Positions 31,753 to 39,194 of a stretch of 43,250 bases of DNA are shown piece after piece. The position numbers were made by a program, and so were the translations under genes. The stretch's first letter is position 1, and each line of letters begins with the position of its first letter. The notes beneath the pieces are model-generated. The model was given only the letters and a program-made list of their open reading frames with translations. It made no database searches and had not been told where the DNA came from. Origin of the DNA: Victivallales bacterium (lineage in GTDB: Bacteria; Verrucomicrobiota; Lentisphaeria; Oligosphaerales; Oligosphaeraceae); assembly GCA_017554445.1 (NCBI GenBank), contig JAFZIJ010000144.1:1-43250 (forward strand), given 5' to 3'.

Positions 31753-31779
31753 AACGCAGAGACACGGAGACGCAGAGGA
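31753..31779. repeat. ACGCAGAG/ACACGGAG spaced-word tract
   Basis: ACGCAGAG, ACACGGAG and ACGCAGAG follow each other at 8-9-base spacing. Same class as the tracts at 14222 and 16317. Confidence 0.75.
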
Positions 31780-31789
31780 ATAATATCAG

Positions 31790-32278
31790 TCAATCCTTCA
31801 ATCCAACTTCCACGGGTTCCGGATGGAGGACACGAATAAGGTCTGCCGGTGACATTTCAACACAGAAGCCACGATGGCCGCCGTTGATATAGATTTTCGG
31901 CAGTTCCAAAATGCTCTTTTCCACATAGATGGGCATCTGGCGACGGGTTCCGAACGGTGATGTGCCACCGCAATGATAGCCCGAATTGTGTTCCGCCTGG
32001 GCTGGTTCGCATGGCGCGACCGATTTGACGCCAAGATGGCGGGCGAGATTTTTCGTGGAGACGCTCCAGTCGCCATGCATCAGAATGACGAACGGCTTTT
32101 TGGCGTCGGTTTCAAAGATAAGTGTCTTGACGGTAAGATGTTCGTCAATTCCCATGACTTCCGCGAGATGGGACGTTCCGCCCTTTTCGACGTAATCATA
32201 AAGATGTTCGACATATGGGACTTTATTCGCTTTTAGCATGCGTGTGGCGCATGTGACAGGAACTTTGGTGAGTAACAT
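31790..32278 (-). CDS. ybaK: Cys-tRNA(Pro)/Cys-tRNA(Cys) deacylase, YbaK family
   Basis: The 162-residue enzyme hydrolyses mischarged Cys-tRNA(Pro). It matches YbaK along its length: TKVPVTCATRMLKANKVPYVEHLYDY at the start, TLIFETDAKKPFVILMHGDWSVSTKNLARHLG (with the catalytic Lys region), and GYHCGGTSPFGTRRQMPIYVEKSILEL, the family's substrate loop. AAGGAG eight bases upstream marks the start. Alone between repeats. Confidence 0.92.
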   Translation of the reverse strand: MLLTKVPVTCATRMLKANKVPYVEHLYDYVEKGGTSHLAEVMGIDEHLTVKTLIFETDAKKPFVILMHGDWSVSTKNLARHLGVKSVAPCEPAQAEHNSGYHCGGTSPFGTRRQMPIYVEKSILELPKIYINGGHRGFCVEMSPADLIRVLHPEPVEVGLKD

Positions 32279-32307
32279 GGTAATATCTCCTTGATAAGAG
32301 TGGAAAT

Positions 32308-32377
32308 TCTGGATATTCTGGAAGTTCTGGAAAAACAGATAATCCAGTAAATCCAGAACATCCAGTTCATCCAGAAC
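32308..32377. repeat. Inverted array of nine-base ATCCAGAAC-type units
   Basis: Three units of TTCTGGAnn (32308-32334) face four units of ATCCAGnnn (32342-32377), so the whole can fold back on itself. The stop codon of the Dus gene (32367-32369) is inside the last units. Confidence 0.85.
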
Positions 32378-33356
32378 AAGCTTTCTGTAGCCATTCGCTG
32401 GAAGCTTTTATGTTTTTACATGCTGTAAGCTGTTTGAAGACAATGCTTTCCTCCCCAAACATGGAGCGGGCTAGACGCAGGATGAAACCGTTGTTCGCCT
32501 TCGGGAGACGGCCCGACTGCGTGGCGATGTCCAAAAGGAAACGCATCTTGTCTTCCATGGGGACGGGAGGCTGTCCAAGAATGGCGGCTTCGATATCGCG
32601 CAGGAGGGATGGTTGCTCAAGCAGCCCGCGCGCGACGGCGATGCCGTCAACGGGACAAATTTCCGCAAGCCTGAAGGTGTCTTCCGGCGATTGGATGTCG
32701 CCGCAAGCGATAAGAACAGAATCCGGAAGACATTCCCGTGCAATGAGAAAACGATTCCATCCATCTTCCACAGGGTTGTACATTTCACGGACGGTGCGGA
32801 AATGGACAAAGAGAATGTCGGGCGCGGCTGATCGAACGGCCGCGGCAATTTGCGGAAATTCATCCGGACTGTCGAATCCAATCCGCAATTTGACGCTGAA
32901 TGGCCGTTCACCAACTGCGTTGCGAATGGCGTCCAACGTCCGCGCAATCCATTCCGGCTCGCGAAGACGTGCACCGCCGCTGTGGTTTCCGATGACCGTC
33001 GGGCTCGGGCATGCGCAGTTCAAATCCGCGCAGATTGCTCCCGCGGCCAGCATGCGTTTTGACGTTCCCGCAAGAAAATCCGTATTCGTTCCCATCATCT
33101 GCGCGATGACAGGAAGTTGTTGATTCAGATACGGTTCGAGATGCGCACTGATTCGCGCAAGCCGTGGAACTCCTGTGGAGATACGGATGAACGGCGCATG
33201 CCAGCAGTGGACATATCCGCGGCTCGTCATGGCCGTGAGAAACGAACCTTCCGTCACGCCGTCCATAGGGCCGGGCAGGATACGGCTCGGCAATGAGCTT
33301 CCGCCACGAAGCGGAAGCGGTGTCGCCCAGAGCTTGCATATATCGGAAGATGCCAT
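32367..33356 (-). CDS. dus: tRNA-dihydrouridine synthase family protein
   Basis: The 329-residue FMN-dependent TIM-barrel reduces uridine in the tRNA. It has ILPGPMDGVTEGSF (FMN-binding start), MMGTN, ADLNCACPSPTV (second cysteine the active-site acid), SVKLRIGFD, ILFVHFRTVREMY and CGDIQSPED, with GIAVARGLLEQPSL at the phosphate loop. The order is right for Dus; the subclass (A, B or C) is unclear though DusC-like. The C-terminal codons lie in the nine-base repeat array. Confidence 0.85.
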   Translation of the reverse strand: MASSDICKLWATPLPLRGGSSLPSRILPGPMDGVTEGSFLTAMTSRGYVHCWHAPFIRISTGVPRLARISAHLEPYLNQQLPVIAQMMGTNTDFLAGTSKRMLAAGAICADLNCACPSPTVIGNHSGGARLREPEWIARTLDAIRNAVGERPFSVKLRIGFDSPDEFPQIAAAVRSAAPDILFVHFRTVREMYNPVEDGWNRFLIARECLPDSVLIACGDIQSPEDTFRLAEICPVDGIAVARGLLEQPSLLRDIEAAILGQPPVPMEDKMRFLLDIATQSGRLPKANNGFILRLARSMFGEESIVFKQLTACKNIKASSEWLQKACSG

Positions 33357-33389
33357 TTATCAGATGGTTGCAAAGAGCATTACGGCGTG

Positions 33390-34451
33390 TCAATGATCCA
33401 TCAGGAGGACGGTGCCAAGCGTCGCGTTCGGATTGTCGATATGGGCGGCGACAACGTCATCAATGTCGCGCAACGGGACGCGATGCGTCGTCAGTTTCGT
33501 GACATCGATCTTTCCTTCGGAGATGAAGCGGAGGGCAAGTTCCATGTTGGAACGCGTTGTCCAGCGGACGAAAACGTCCGGATACGATGTCTCGCCGATT
33601 TCCCATGCGGCGTCATGATAGCCCGGGCCTGTACGTGCGCAGCTGCGGAGGTCGAGATTGCCGAGTCCTGCGCCCCAAGTGCTTGTGGCGGAGAGACCTC
33701 CGACCAGGCCGATCCGCCCCATGTGATGCGTGTCTGGCGTGACTTTCATGAGTTTCGCGACATTTTTGATCACCTCCGTGCCTTCCTCGCCGAAAGCCAT
33801 GACGGCCATGTCAAAGCCGCGCCCACGCGTGAAATCCGCGCATGCTTTTTCACAGCCCGCCGCGTCCTTCGCGCAGATCGTGCCGTCGATGCCCCATTTG
33901 GCGGCGATGCCCAGACGGAAATCATGGACGTCGCATCCCATGACATAGGCACCTGCCAACTGCCCGATCCGCGCGGCGAATTGGCCAACTATCCCCATAC
34001 CGACGACAAGCAGATATTCGCCGATTTCCGGCTGCAACCGCCGGATGGCATTTAGCGAAGTCACAATAAGATGGACATAGGCGCCCTCTTCCCATGACAC
34101 GTTGTCCGGCATCAGGCAGCAAAGCTTCTGCGGGACGACGGCGTAGTTCGCATGTTGCGCGAAACCAGCCCCCATGCAAGAGACACGGTCACCGATCTTG
34201 AAATCCGTGACGCCCTCGCCGAGCGCGATGACTTCGCCCGCGTTCTGGTAGCCGAACGGCATCGCCTTCGTCGGCTTCAAACTCTTGTCAATGCGTGTTT
34301 TCTTCGCTTGTCCAAGCTCCGTTCCGGGGCTGATGAGCGATGCATAAACCTTTACAAGCACGTGGCCTTTCTTCAATTCCGGCATGGGCTGGGAGATGAC
34401 ACAGCCATGGCCTGTATCGTCCAGTGCGCCGACCAATCGTTGATTCAGCAT
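33390..34451 (-). CDS. MDR-superfamily dehydrogenase (zinc-type alcohol dehydrogenase-like)
   Basis: The 353-residue protein has an N-terminal GroES-like domain (LVKVYASLISPGTELG, FGYQNAGEVIALGEGVTDFKIGDRVSCMG) and a Rossmann domain (YLLVVGMGIVGQFAARIGQLAGA, 148-170). The four-Cys structural zinc lobe is absent and the usual catalytic Cys is replaced by Ser in LISPGTE, as in the sugar-dehydrogenase branch seen in PVC bacteria. Likely substrate is a polyol or sugar, by analogy only. 33 bases separate it from the Dus gene downstream on the same strand. Confidence 0.8.
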   Translation of the reverse strand: MLNQRLVGALDDTGHGCVISQPMPELKKGHVLVKVYASLISPGTELGQAKKTRIDKSLKPTKAMPFGYQNAGEVIALGEGVTDFKIGDRVSCMGAGFAQHANYAVVPQKLCCLMPDNVSWEEGAYVHLIVTSLNAIRRLQPEIGEYLLVVGMGIVGQFAARIGQLAGAYVMGCDVHDFRLGIAAKWGIDGTICAKDAAGCEKACADFTRGRGFDMAVMAFGEEGTEVIKNVAKLMKVTPDTHHMGRIGLVGGLSATSTWGAGLGNLDLRSCARTGPGYHDAAWEIGETSYPDVFVRWTTRSNMELALRFISEGKIDVTKLTTHRVPLRDIDDVVAAHIDNPNATLGTVLLMDH

Positions 34452-34566
34452 ATTCGTTCCTTATGATGCAAGATGATTGATGGTTTGAAATCAAACAACC
34501 TATACTTTACATTAGGAAAAGATGAGTTCAAGGGCGGAAAGGTCATGGAATTGTGGCGGAACGGCA

Positions 34567-34594
34567 TTGAGTTGAAGAAATTTTCAAGTATATT
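34567..34594 (+). promoter_or_regulatory. Sigma70-like promoter of tmk-holB
   Basis: TTGAGT (34567-34572) and TATATT (34589-34594) are 16 bases apart, 50-75 bases before tmk. A direct repeat GCCATTGGC (34608-34616 and 34622-34630) follows in the leader. Confidence 0.45.
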
Positions 34595-34669
34595 AGAAAA
34601 AGGGAGGGCCATTGGCGTCCCGCCATTGGCAACATTTTGACTATTATGAAATCAGATGAAGAAACGACC

Positions 34670-35323
34670 ATGCCGAAGAAGACGATTGAGAATGGATTAT
34701 TTGTGACGTTTGAAGGGCCGGAAGGCTCCGGAAAATCGACGCAGATCAAGATGCTGGCGGAACGGCTAACCGAGCAGGAATACGAAGTTGTCGTGACACG
34801 GGAACCCGGCGGCACGATTCTCGGCGAAGAGATTCGTAAGTTGCTCATAGAGTTCCGCGAAGAGGACATCGCGGACGAAGCGGAGCTGCTGCTGTTCGGC
34901 GCATCTCGTGCGCAGCACATGCGTCGTAAAATCCTGCCCTGCCTGAAGCGCGGCGGAATCGTTTTGTGCGATCGTTTCGTCGATTCGACAACGGCCTACC
35001 AAGGCTATGCCCGTAAGTTGGACTTTGGCTTCATCCAGAATCTGCATGCATTTTCGCTGTGCGGCCGCTGGCCGGATCTGACGTTTGTTCTGGACATTGA
35101 CGTCGATACAAGCTATCAGCGAATGAGCAAGCGTTATCAAAACTCCGCTCCCGTCAATGACCGGATCGAAGCGGAAAGCCGCGCGTTCCATACCGCTGTG
35201 CGAGAAGGATTTCTGGATATCGCGAAGAAAAATCCAGGCCGCGTAAAAGTCATTGATGCGAATCGACTTCCGGAAATCATCGCCGCGGACCTATGGTGGG
35301 AGGTCTATCATGCCATTGTCTGA
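34670..35323 (+). CDS. tmk: Thymidylate kinase
   Basis: The 217-residue enzyme phosphorylates dTMP to dTDP. P-loop EGPEGSGKST (15-24), TREPGGT (dTMP-binding), CDRFVDSTTAYQGYAR (catalytic DR region and LID) and FVLDIDVDTSYQRM are all present in order. I chose the ATG at 34670, seven codons before the conserved core; 34646 is an equally open alternative. Its last 14 bases overlap holB, the usual tmk-holB layout. Confidence 0.93.
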   Translation: MPKKTIENGLFVTFEGPEGSGKSTQIKMLAERLTEQEYEVVVTREPGGTILGEEIRKLLIEFREEDIADEAELLLFGASRAQHMRRKILPCLKRGGIVLCDRFVDSTTAYQGYARKLDFGFIQNLHAFSLCGRWPDLTFVLDIDVDTSYQRMSKRYQNSAPVNDRIEAESRAFHTAVREGFLDIAKKNPGRVKVIDANRLPEIIAADLWWEVYHAIV

Positions 35324-36353
35324 TTTCAAAGAGGCTTTTCCGTTGCTATGCAGCCGTTTGGAGCAAGCGAAACGGAATGGTCGCACAGGCCAGGCATATC
35401 TGTTTCTCGGCGACGATGCAGTCTTTCTGGAAAAATTCGCCATGGCGTGGGCGCAGACCGCCGCCTGCACAGGAAACACGCCGACGGGTGAGTCGTGCGG
35501 CCATTGCCATCCATGCGACCTTTTCCAGCGGAACTGCTATCCGGAATGCCTTTTCCTGCGGCCGCAGTCGAAATCGCGGCAAATCACCGTCGAGGCGATG
35601 CGGCAATTTGAATACGACATCAATCTGGCGGCGACACCTGGCCTGCTGAAGATCGGCATAATCGTTGAAGCGGAATGTCTTGGCGAAGAAGCGCAGAACG
35701 CTTTTCTGAAGACGTTAGAGGAACCGCCGCCGAATACGTTGCTTCTTCTTTTGACGGTGAATTCACGGAAACTGCTGCCGACCATCCGTTCGCGTTGCCA
35801 GACGATTTCACTGTTGCGGAACCGCCAAAGCTATGAACTGGCCGCGCAAAAAGGGCTTTTCACCGTTTTGGCGAAACTGAAGCGTGGCGCGGGAGCGGGT
35901 ATCGGCCTGAAGACCAGTGCACGAATCACGGCGATGTTCGCGGAATTGCATAAGGATGCCGAATCGTTGGCGGAGGAAACGAAGGACCATCGTTGGGACG
36001 ACACGGAAGATGCGCGCATCAAGAAGCAGTTGGAGGAAGAATATATCGCGAAAATCGAGGCGGAATATGTCCGCCTGCGCGAATCCATGCTCAGCGCGCT
36101 GACGGCGTGGTTTTTGCAGCGTTTTCTCATCTGCCAAGGCGTCAGAAAGGATCTTCTGCCACACGCAGAAATGCTTGAGGCGGAAGAAGATATATTTTCA
36201 GCTCCACCAAAACCAGAAGAAGCGGAAGAAGACATCCGTCTTGCAGAGGAACTGACATCCTGCATTAAAGCGAACGTCGATGAACGGCTGGCATTGGACG
36301 CCTTCTGCCTGACGGTTTCAGAAAAAAAGCCAAAACCTGCCTCACGGCAGTGA
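35310..36353 (+). CDS. holB: DNA polymerase III delta' subunit
   Basis: The 347-residue clamp-loader subunit has a P-loop remnant (LFLGDDAVFLEKFA) without the GKT lysine, as expected for delta'. A zinc-binding cysteine set follows (CGHCHPC, 63-69, and Cys76/80), then EAECLGEEAQNAFLKTLEEPPPNTLLLLLT and the SRCQTI arginine-finger motif. A charged insertion about residues 205-260 is unusual. GGGAGG seven bases upstream fixes the ATG at 35310, overlapping tmk. A heptamer tract begins directly at its stop codon. Confidence 0.9.
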   Translation: MPLSDFKEAFPLLCSRLEQAKRNGRTGQAYLFLGDDAVFLEKFAMAWAQTAACTGNTPTGESCGHCHPCDLFQRNCYPECLFLRPQSKSRQITVEAMRQFEYDINLAATPGLLKIGIIVEAECLGEEAQNAFLKTLEEPPPNTLLLLLTVNSRKLLPTIRSRCQTISLLRNRQSYELAAQKGLFTVLAKLKRGAGAGIGLKTSARITAMFAELHKDAESLAEETKDHRWDDTEDARIKKQLEEEYIAKIEAEYVRLRESMLSALTAWFLQRFLICQGVRKDLLPHAEMLEAEEDIFSAPPKPEEAEEDIRLAEELTSCIKANVDERLALDAFCLTVSEKKPKPASRQ

Positions 36354-36395
36354 TTAGTGGCTAGTGGCTAGTGGTTAGTGGTTAGTGGTTAGTGG
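36354..36395. repeat. TTAGTGG/CTAGTGG heptamer tract
   Basis: There are six seven-base units, starting on the base after the holB stop codon. Because 7 is not a multiple of 3, three units put TAG in all three plus-strand frames. Confidence 0.92.
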
Positions 36396-36420
36396 TTGTA
36401 ATTATTACAAGTCATTGCTA

Positions 36421-36474
36421 ATCCAGAACATCCAGAATATCCAGAACATCCAGTTAATCCAGTTAATCCAGAAC
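36421..36474. repeat. Six nine-base ATCCAG(AAC/AAT/TTA) units
   Basis: The units run head to tail from 36421 and end three bases before the fmdB ATG. Same unit as at 32342-32377. Confidence 0.93.
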
Positions 36475-36477
36475 AAT

Positions 36478-36717
36478 ATGCCAATCTACGAATACTCCTG
36501 CAAAGAATGCAACCATAAATTCAGCCATCTTCACAAACGTCTCGGCGAAGCGGCGCCAAACTGCCCGCAATGCGGCTCCGGAAACGTGAAGAAGCTGTTC
36601 TCAACCTTCAGCGCCGCAACGGCTTCCGCTTCATCATCCTGTGCGGCGGCGGATGCCTGCCCGCATGTTCAGGAAGGGCATCATTGCTGCCCGGGCTGCT
36701 GCCACCATCATGGTTGA
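36478..36717 (+). CDS. FmdB-type zinc ribbon protein
   Basis: The 79-residue protein begins MPIYEYSCKEC and has NCPQC at 28-32: the four cysteines (8, 11, 29, 32) form the CxxC...CxxC ribbon of the FmdB/regulatory zinc-ribbon family. A His/Cys-rich tail (CPHVQEGHHCCPGCCHHHG) may bind metal. The start at 36478 is at the family's typical first residue. No Shine-Dalgarno site is present, since the nine-base repeats run to within three bases of it. Confidence 0.88.
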   Translation: MPIYEYSCKECNHKFSHLHKRLGEAAPNCPQCGSGNVKKLFSTFSAATASASSSCAAADACPHVQEGHHCCPGCCHHHG

Positions 36718-36735
36718 AAAACATAAGGAAACATC

Positions 36736-37227
36736 ATGGATATCGAAATCATTCTCGGCGATATTACCAAGCTCGACACGGACGCCATCGTCAACGCCGC
36801 CAACTGCAGCCTGCTTGGCGGTGGCGGAGTAGATGGCGCGATTCACCGCGCCGCAGGCCCTGCCTTGCTTGAAGAATGCATCAAGATCGGTGGGGGCCGG
36901 ACAGGCGAGGCCTATCTGACTGGGGCAGGACGGCTTCCCTGCAAATATGTCATCCATACGCCCGGCCCTATCTGGCATGGCGGCAACCGTAATGAACCGC
37001 AACTATTGGAATCATGCTACGTCAACAGCCTCAAACGAGCCGCCGAAAAACAATGTGTATCCATTGCGTTTCCATGCATTTCCACGGGCGTCTATGGATA
37101 TCCGCACGAAGCGGCCGCGAAAATCTGCCTAAATGTCCTGCGAAACTATCAAGGCGACTATCCGAAAAAGGCCATCGTCTGCTGCTTCCTGGAAGAAGAC
37201 AAACGCATTTACGACAGACTGTTGTAA
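36736..37227 (+). CDS. ymdB: Macrodomain protein, O-acetyl-ADP-ribose deacetylase-like
   Basis: The 163-residue macrodomain has [24 protein letters not shown] (18-41), the ADP-ribose-binding loop with Asn and the GGG(V)D motif of MacroD/YmdB, then [14 protein letters not shown] and [14 protein letters not shown], the second loop. It should remove ADP-ribose or deacetylate O-acetyl-ADP-ribose. AAGGA seven bases before the ATG sets the start. 18 bases after fmdB, so possibly cotranscribed. A DUF3990 ADP-ribosyltransferase-like gene is elsewhere in the window but too far to link. Confidence 0.92.
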   Translation: MDIEIILGDITKLDTDAIVNAANCSLLGGGGVDGAIHRAAGPALLEECIKIGGGRTGEAYLTGAGRLPCKYVIHTPGPIWHGGNRNEPQLLESCYVNSLKRAAEKQCVSIAFPCISTGVYGYPHEAAAKICLNVLRNYQGDYPKKAIVCCFLEEDKRIYDRLL

Positions 37228-37354
37228 ATCTGCCACACTGTTGATCTTATGACGGTCACGCTATTGTGTAACCATGACGCATTTTCAAGCTCAATTTGGT
37301 GAATGGCTTATGCTGTCAACACAGGACATAGGTAGCGTTGGCTGAACGAGGCCA

Positions 37355-38059
37355 TTATTTGGCAGTTTTTAGCACATCGGCGACCGTATAGCGGCCAGTG
37401 TCTTTGTTTTCGATGAGTTTCTCCTGGAAATCAAGAATTTTCGGCAGGATGCTTTCCGTTGCATACAAGGTGGCGACTTCCGCGACTCTTTTTGCTTTTT
37501 CAAATTCGCCGATGCGGCGAAGGGCATCGATGTAGGCCAAATAATTGTCACCAGTCGTACGGGCAGTGGCATCGCGTTCCATATAAAGCTCCATCTGGCG
37601 GATGGCGAGCTTTCGATATTCGTCTGATTTCTGCTTGTTCTTTTGGTCATCCATGACCCATGCGGCTTTCATGTAGAGCATGTATGACGCAAAAGATGGG
37701 GCGTTGTCCGCGATTTCGATTTCAGCGGCGCGGCCAAAGAGAGCAGCGAGATCGTCGAAAGCAAGTGGCTTGTTAAGAACGGCGGCGATTTTCTCGCGTT
37801 TGCGTTCTTTTGCGATATCCGGCCAACAGTAGTTGCATTTATGGCACACCTGTATCTGGTATTTCAACGTATTGCGTTTTTCGGGGGCGGGGCGAAGGTC
37901 TAGATCCATGCTGCCGCCAGTCAAGAGGTGTTGAGTGATCGTGACATGGACGGGCTGGCCGCAGACACCGCAGATTTTTGTGTCTTCCTTTAGCGTGACG
38001 GCGTGCAAAACTGCGTATATGATGAAAAAGCAGGTAAAAAACAAAGATTGCCGTTTCAT
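37355..38059 (-). CDS. Exported zinc-ribbon protein, DUF2225-like
   Basis: The 234-residue protein has a signal-like N-terminus (MKRQSLFFTCFFIIYAVLHAVT). CGVCG (Cys30/33) and VCHKCNYC (Cys72/75/78) resemble the DUF2225 zinc ribbon, whose members sense or process surface material. Residues 100-234 are helical, in TPR-like pairs (ASYMLYMKAAWVMDDQ, NYLAYIDALRRIGEFEKAKRVAEVA). AGGAG stands before the ATG. It has no operon partner. The 37228-37354 gap after it holds nothing I can identify. Confidence 0.55.
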   Translation of the reverse strand: MKRQSLFFTCFFIIYAVLHAVTLKEDTKICGVCGQPVHVTITQHLLTGGSMDLDLRPAPEKRNTLKYQIQVCHKCNYCWPDIAKERKREKIAAVLNKPLAFDDLAALFGRAAEIEIADNAPSFASYMLYMKAAWVMDDQKNKQKSDEYRKLAIRQMELYMERDATARTTGDNYLAYIDALRRIGEFEKAKRVAEVATLYATESILPKILDFQEKLIENKDTGRYTVADVLKTAK

Positions 38060-38160
38060 GGGAGTCTCCTGTGGATTATGACGTTATTGACTGGATTTCA
38101 TAACAATGAATAATTATATTGGTTGAATGTCATTTGACTAGTCGCCGCAAGAGATAAAAG

Positions 38161-39039
38161 ATGGAAAGACGTGATTTTTTGAAAATAATAATCGGAAGCA
38201 CGGTGCTTCCATGGAAAATGTTCGGTCAGGAGACGCCTGTCGTTGAAAGCCGAAAACAAGATCGGAATAAAGTCGTAATCATGTCGGACGCGCATGTTGG
38301 CGTAAGCTCCGGCCAATGGCAGCGCGACGGTCTGGCGGCTCGAATCGCGACGATACTGCTGATGGATCCGCTGCCAGGCTATGTGCTGATGCTCGGCGAC
38401 ATGGCGTATGCGCATGGTGATGTGGCGGACTACGAGCTTTTCAAGGAGATGATGGCGCCGTTGGACGCGGCAGGCATCCCATGGTACCCGATGATGGGCA
38501 ACCATGACGACCGCGAGGCGTTTTTTACCGTGTTCCCCGAACGGAAAAGCAATTTGGTGGCAGACCGATTGGTGACGGTCGTCAAAACGCCGCGTTCGGA
38601 TTTCGTGCTGCTGGATTCGCTGAAAGATGGTAAAATCAGCGGAACACTTGACGAAAAGCAACGAACTTGGCTGAAATCTTTTTTGTCCAAACAGAAGAAA
38701 TCGACATTCATTTGCGCCCATCATTCGATCTACGACACTAAATTGCAGACACTTCTAGAGAAGACTCCCTGCGTCGCAGGTTATTTCCACGGCCATCTGC
38801 ACAGTTGGGTTGAAACACAAACGAAAAAAGGTTTGAACTGCATTTCCATCCCATCGACGGGCCAATGGGGCGACATCGGTTATGCGGTCTTGACGCAGAA
38901 CAACTTACATGCGAAGATGGTATCGACCATTGTCGATTACTATTATCCTATGCCGAAGGAACCGCCAAAGCCTGAATGGCTGGAACGGATCAGTCGTAAA
39001 AACGGCCGTGAGGTTGTCATTCCGCTGGGGAAGTCGTGA
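38161..39039 (+). CDS. Calcineurin-like metallophosphoesterase, exported
   Basis: The 292-residue protein begins MERRDFLKIIIGSTVLPW, a twin-arginine-like signal. It has the phosphoesterase metal motifs in order: SDAHV, LGDMAY, MGNHDD, CAHHS and FHGHLH. Enzymes of this group hydrolyse phosphomonoesters, diesters or cyclic nucleotides; the substrate is unknown. The signal suggests folded export to the periplasm. It precedes a heptamer tract at its stop. Confidence 0.85.
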   Translation: MERRDFLKIIIGSTVLPWKMFGQETPVVESRKQDRNKVVIMSDAHVGVSSGQWQRDGLAARIATILLMDPLPGYVLMLGDMAYAHGDVADYELFKEMMAPLDAAGIPWYPMMGNHDDREAFFTVFPERKSNLVADRLVTVVKTPRSDFVLLDSLKDGKISGTLDEKQRTWLKSFLSKQKKSTFICAHHSIYDTKLQTLLEKTPCVAGYFHGHLHSWVETQTKKGLNCISIPSTGQWGDIGYAVLTQNNLHAKMVSTIVDYYYPMPKEPPKPEWLERISRKNGREVVIPLGKS

Positions 39040-39040
39040 T

Positions 39041-39061
39041 TTAGTGGTTAGTGGTTAGTGG
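39041..39061. repeat. Three TTAGTGG heptamers after the metallophosphoesterase stop
   Basis: There are three perfect units, one base after the stop codon TGA, followed by a decayed fourth (TTAATAC). Same unit and same position relative to the stop codon as at 36354. Confidence 0.92.
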
Positions 39062-39194
39062 TTAATACTTAACATCTTAAGATATAGGTATCATGCAAAT
39101 GAAGCCTTTGACGATTCAGTGGTTCTGAAAATCACAGTTTAAGATGGCGGTAATAAACCATCATAAAAACAAACAAATGAATGATAAGAGTACA

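Noticed and set aside
36385..36477. Longer start for the FmdB-type protein
   Set aside because: It would translate the nine-base repeats as Ile-Gln-Asn units; the family begins at MPIYEY.
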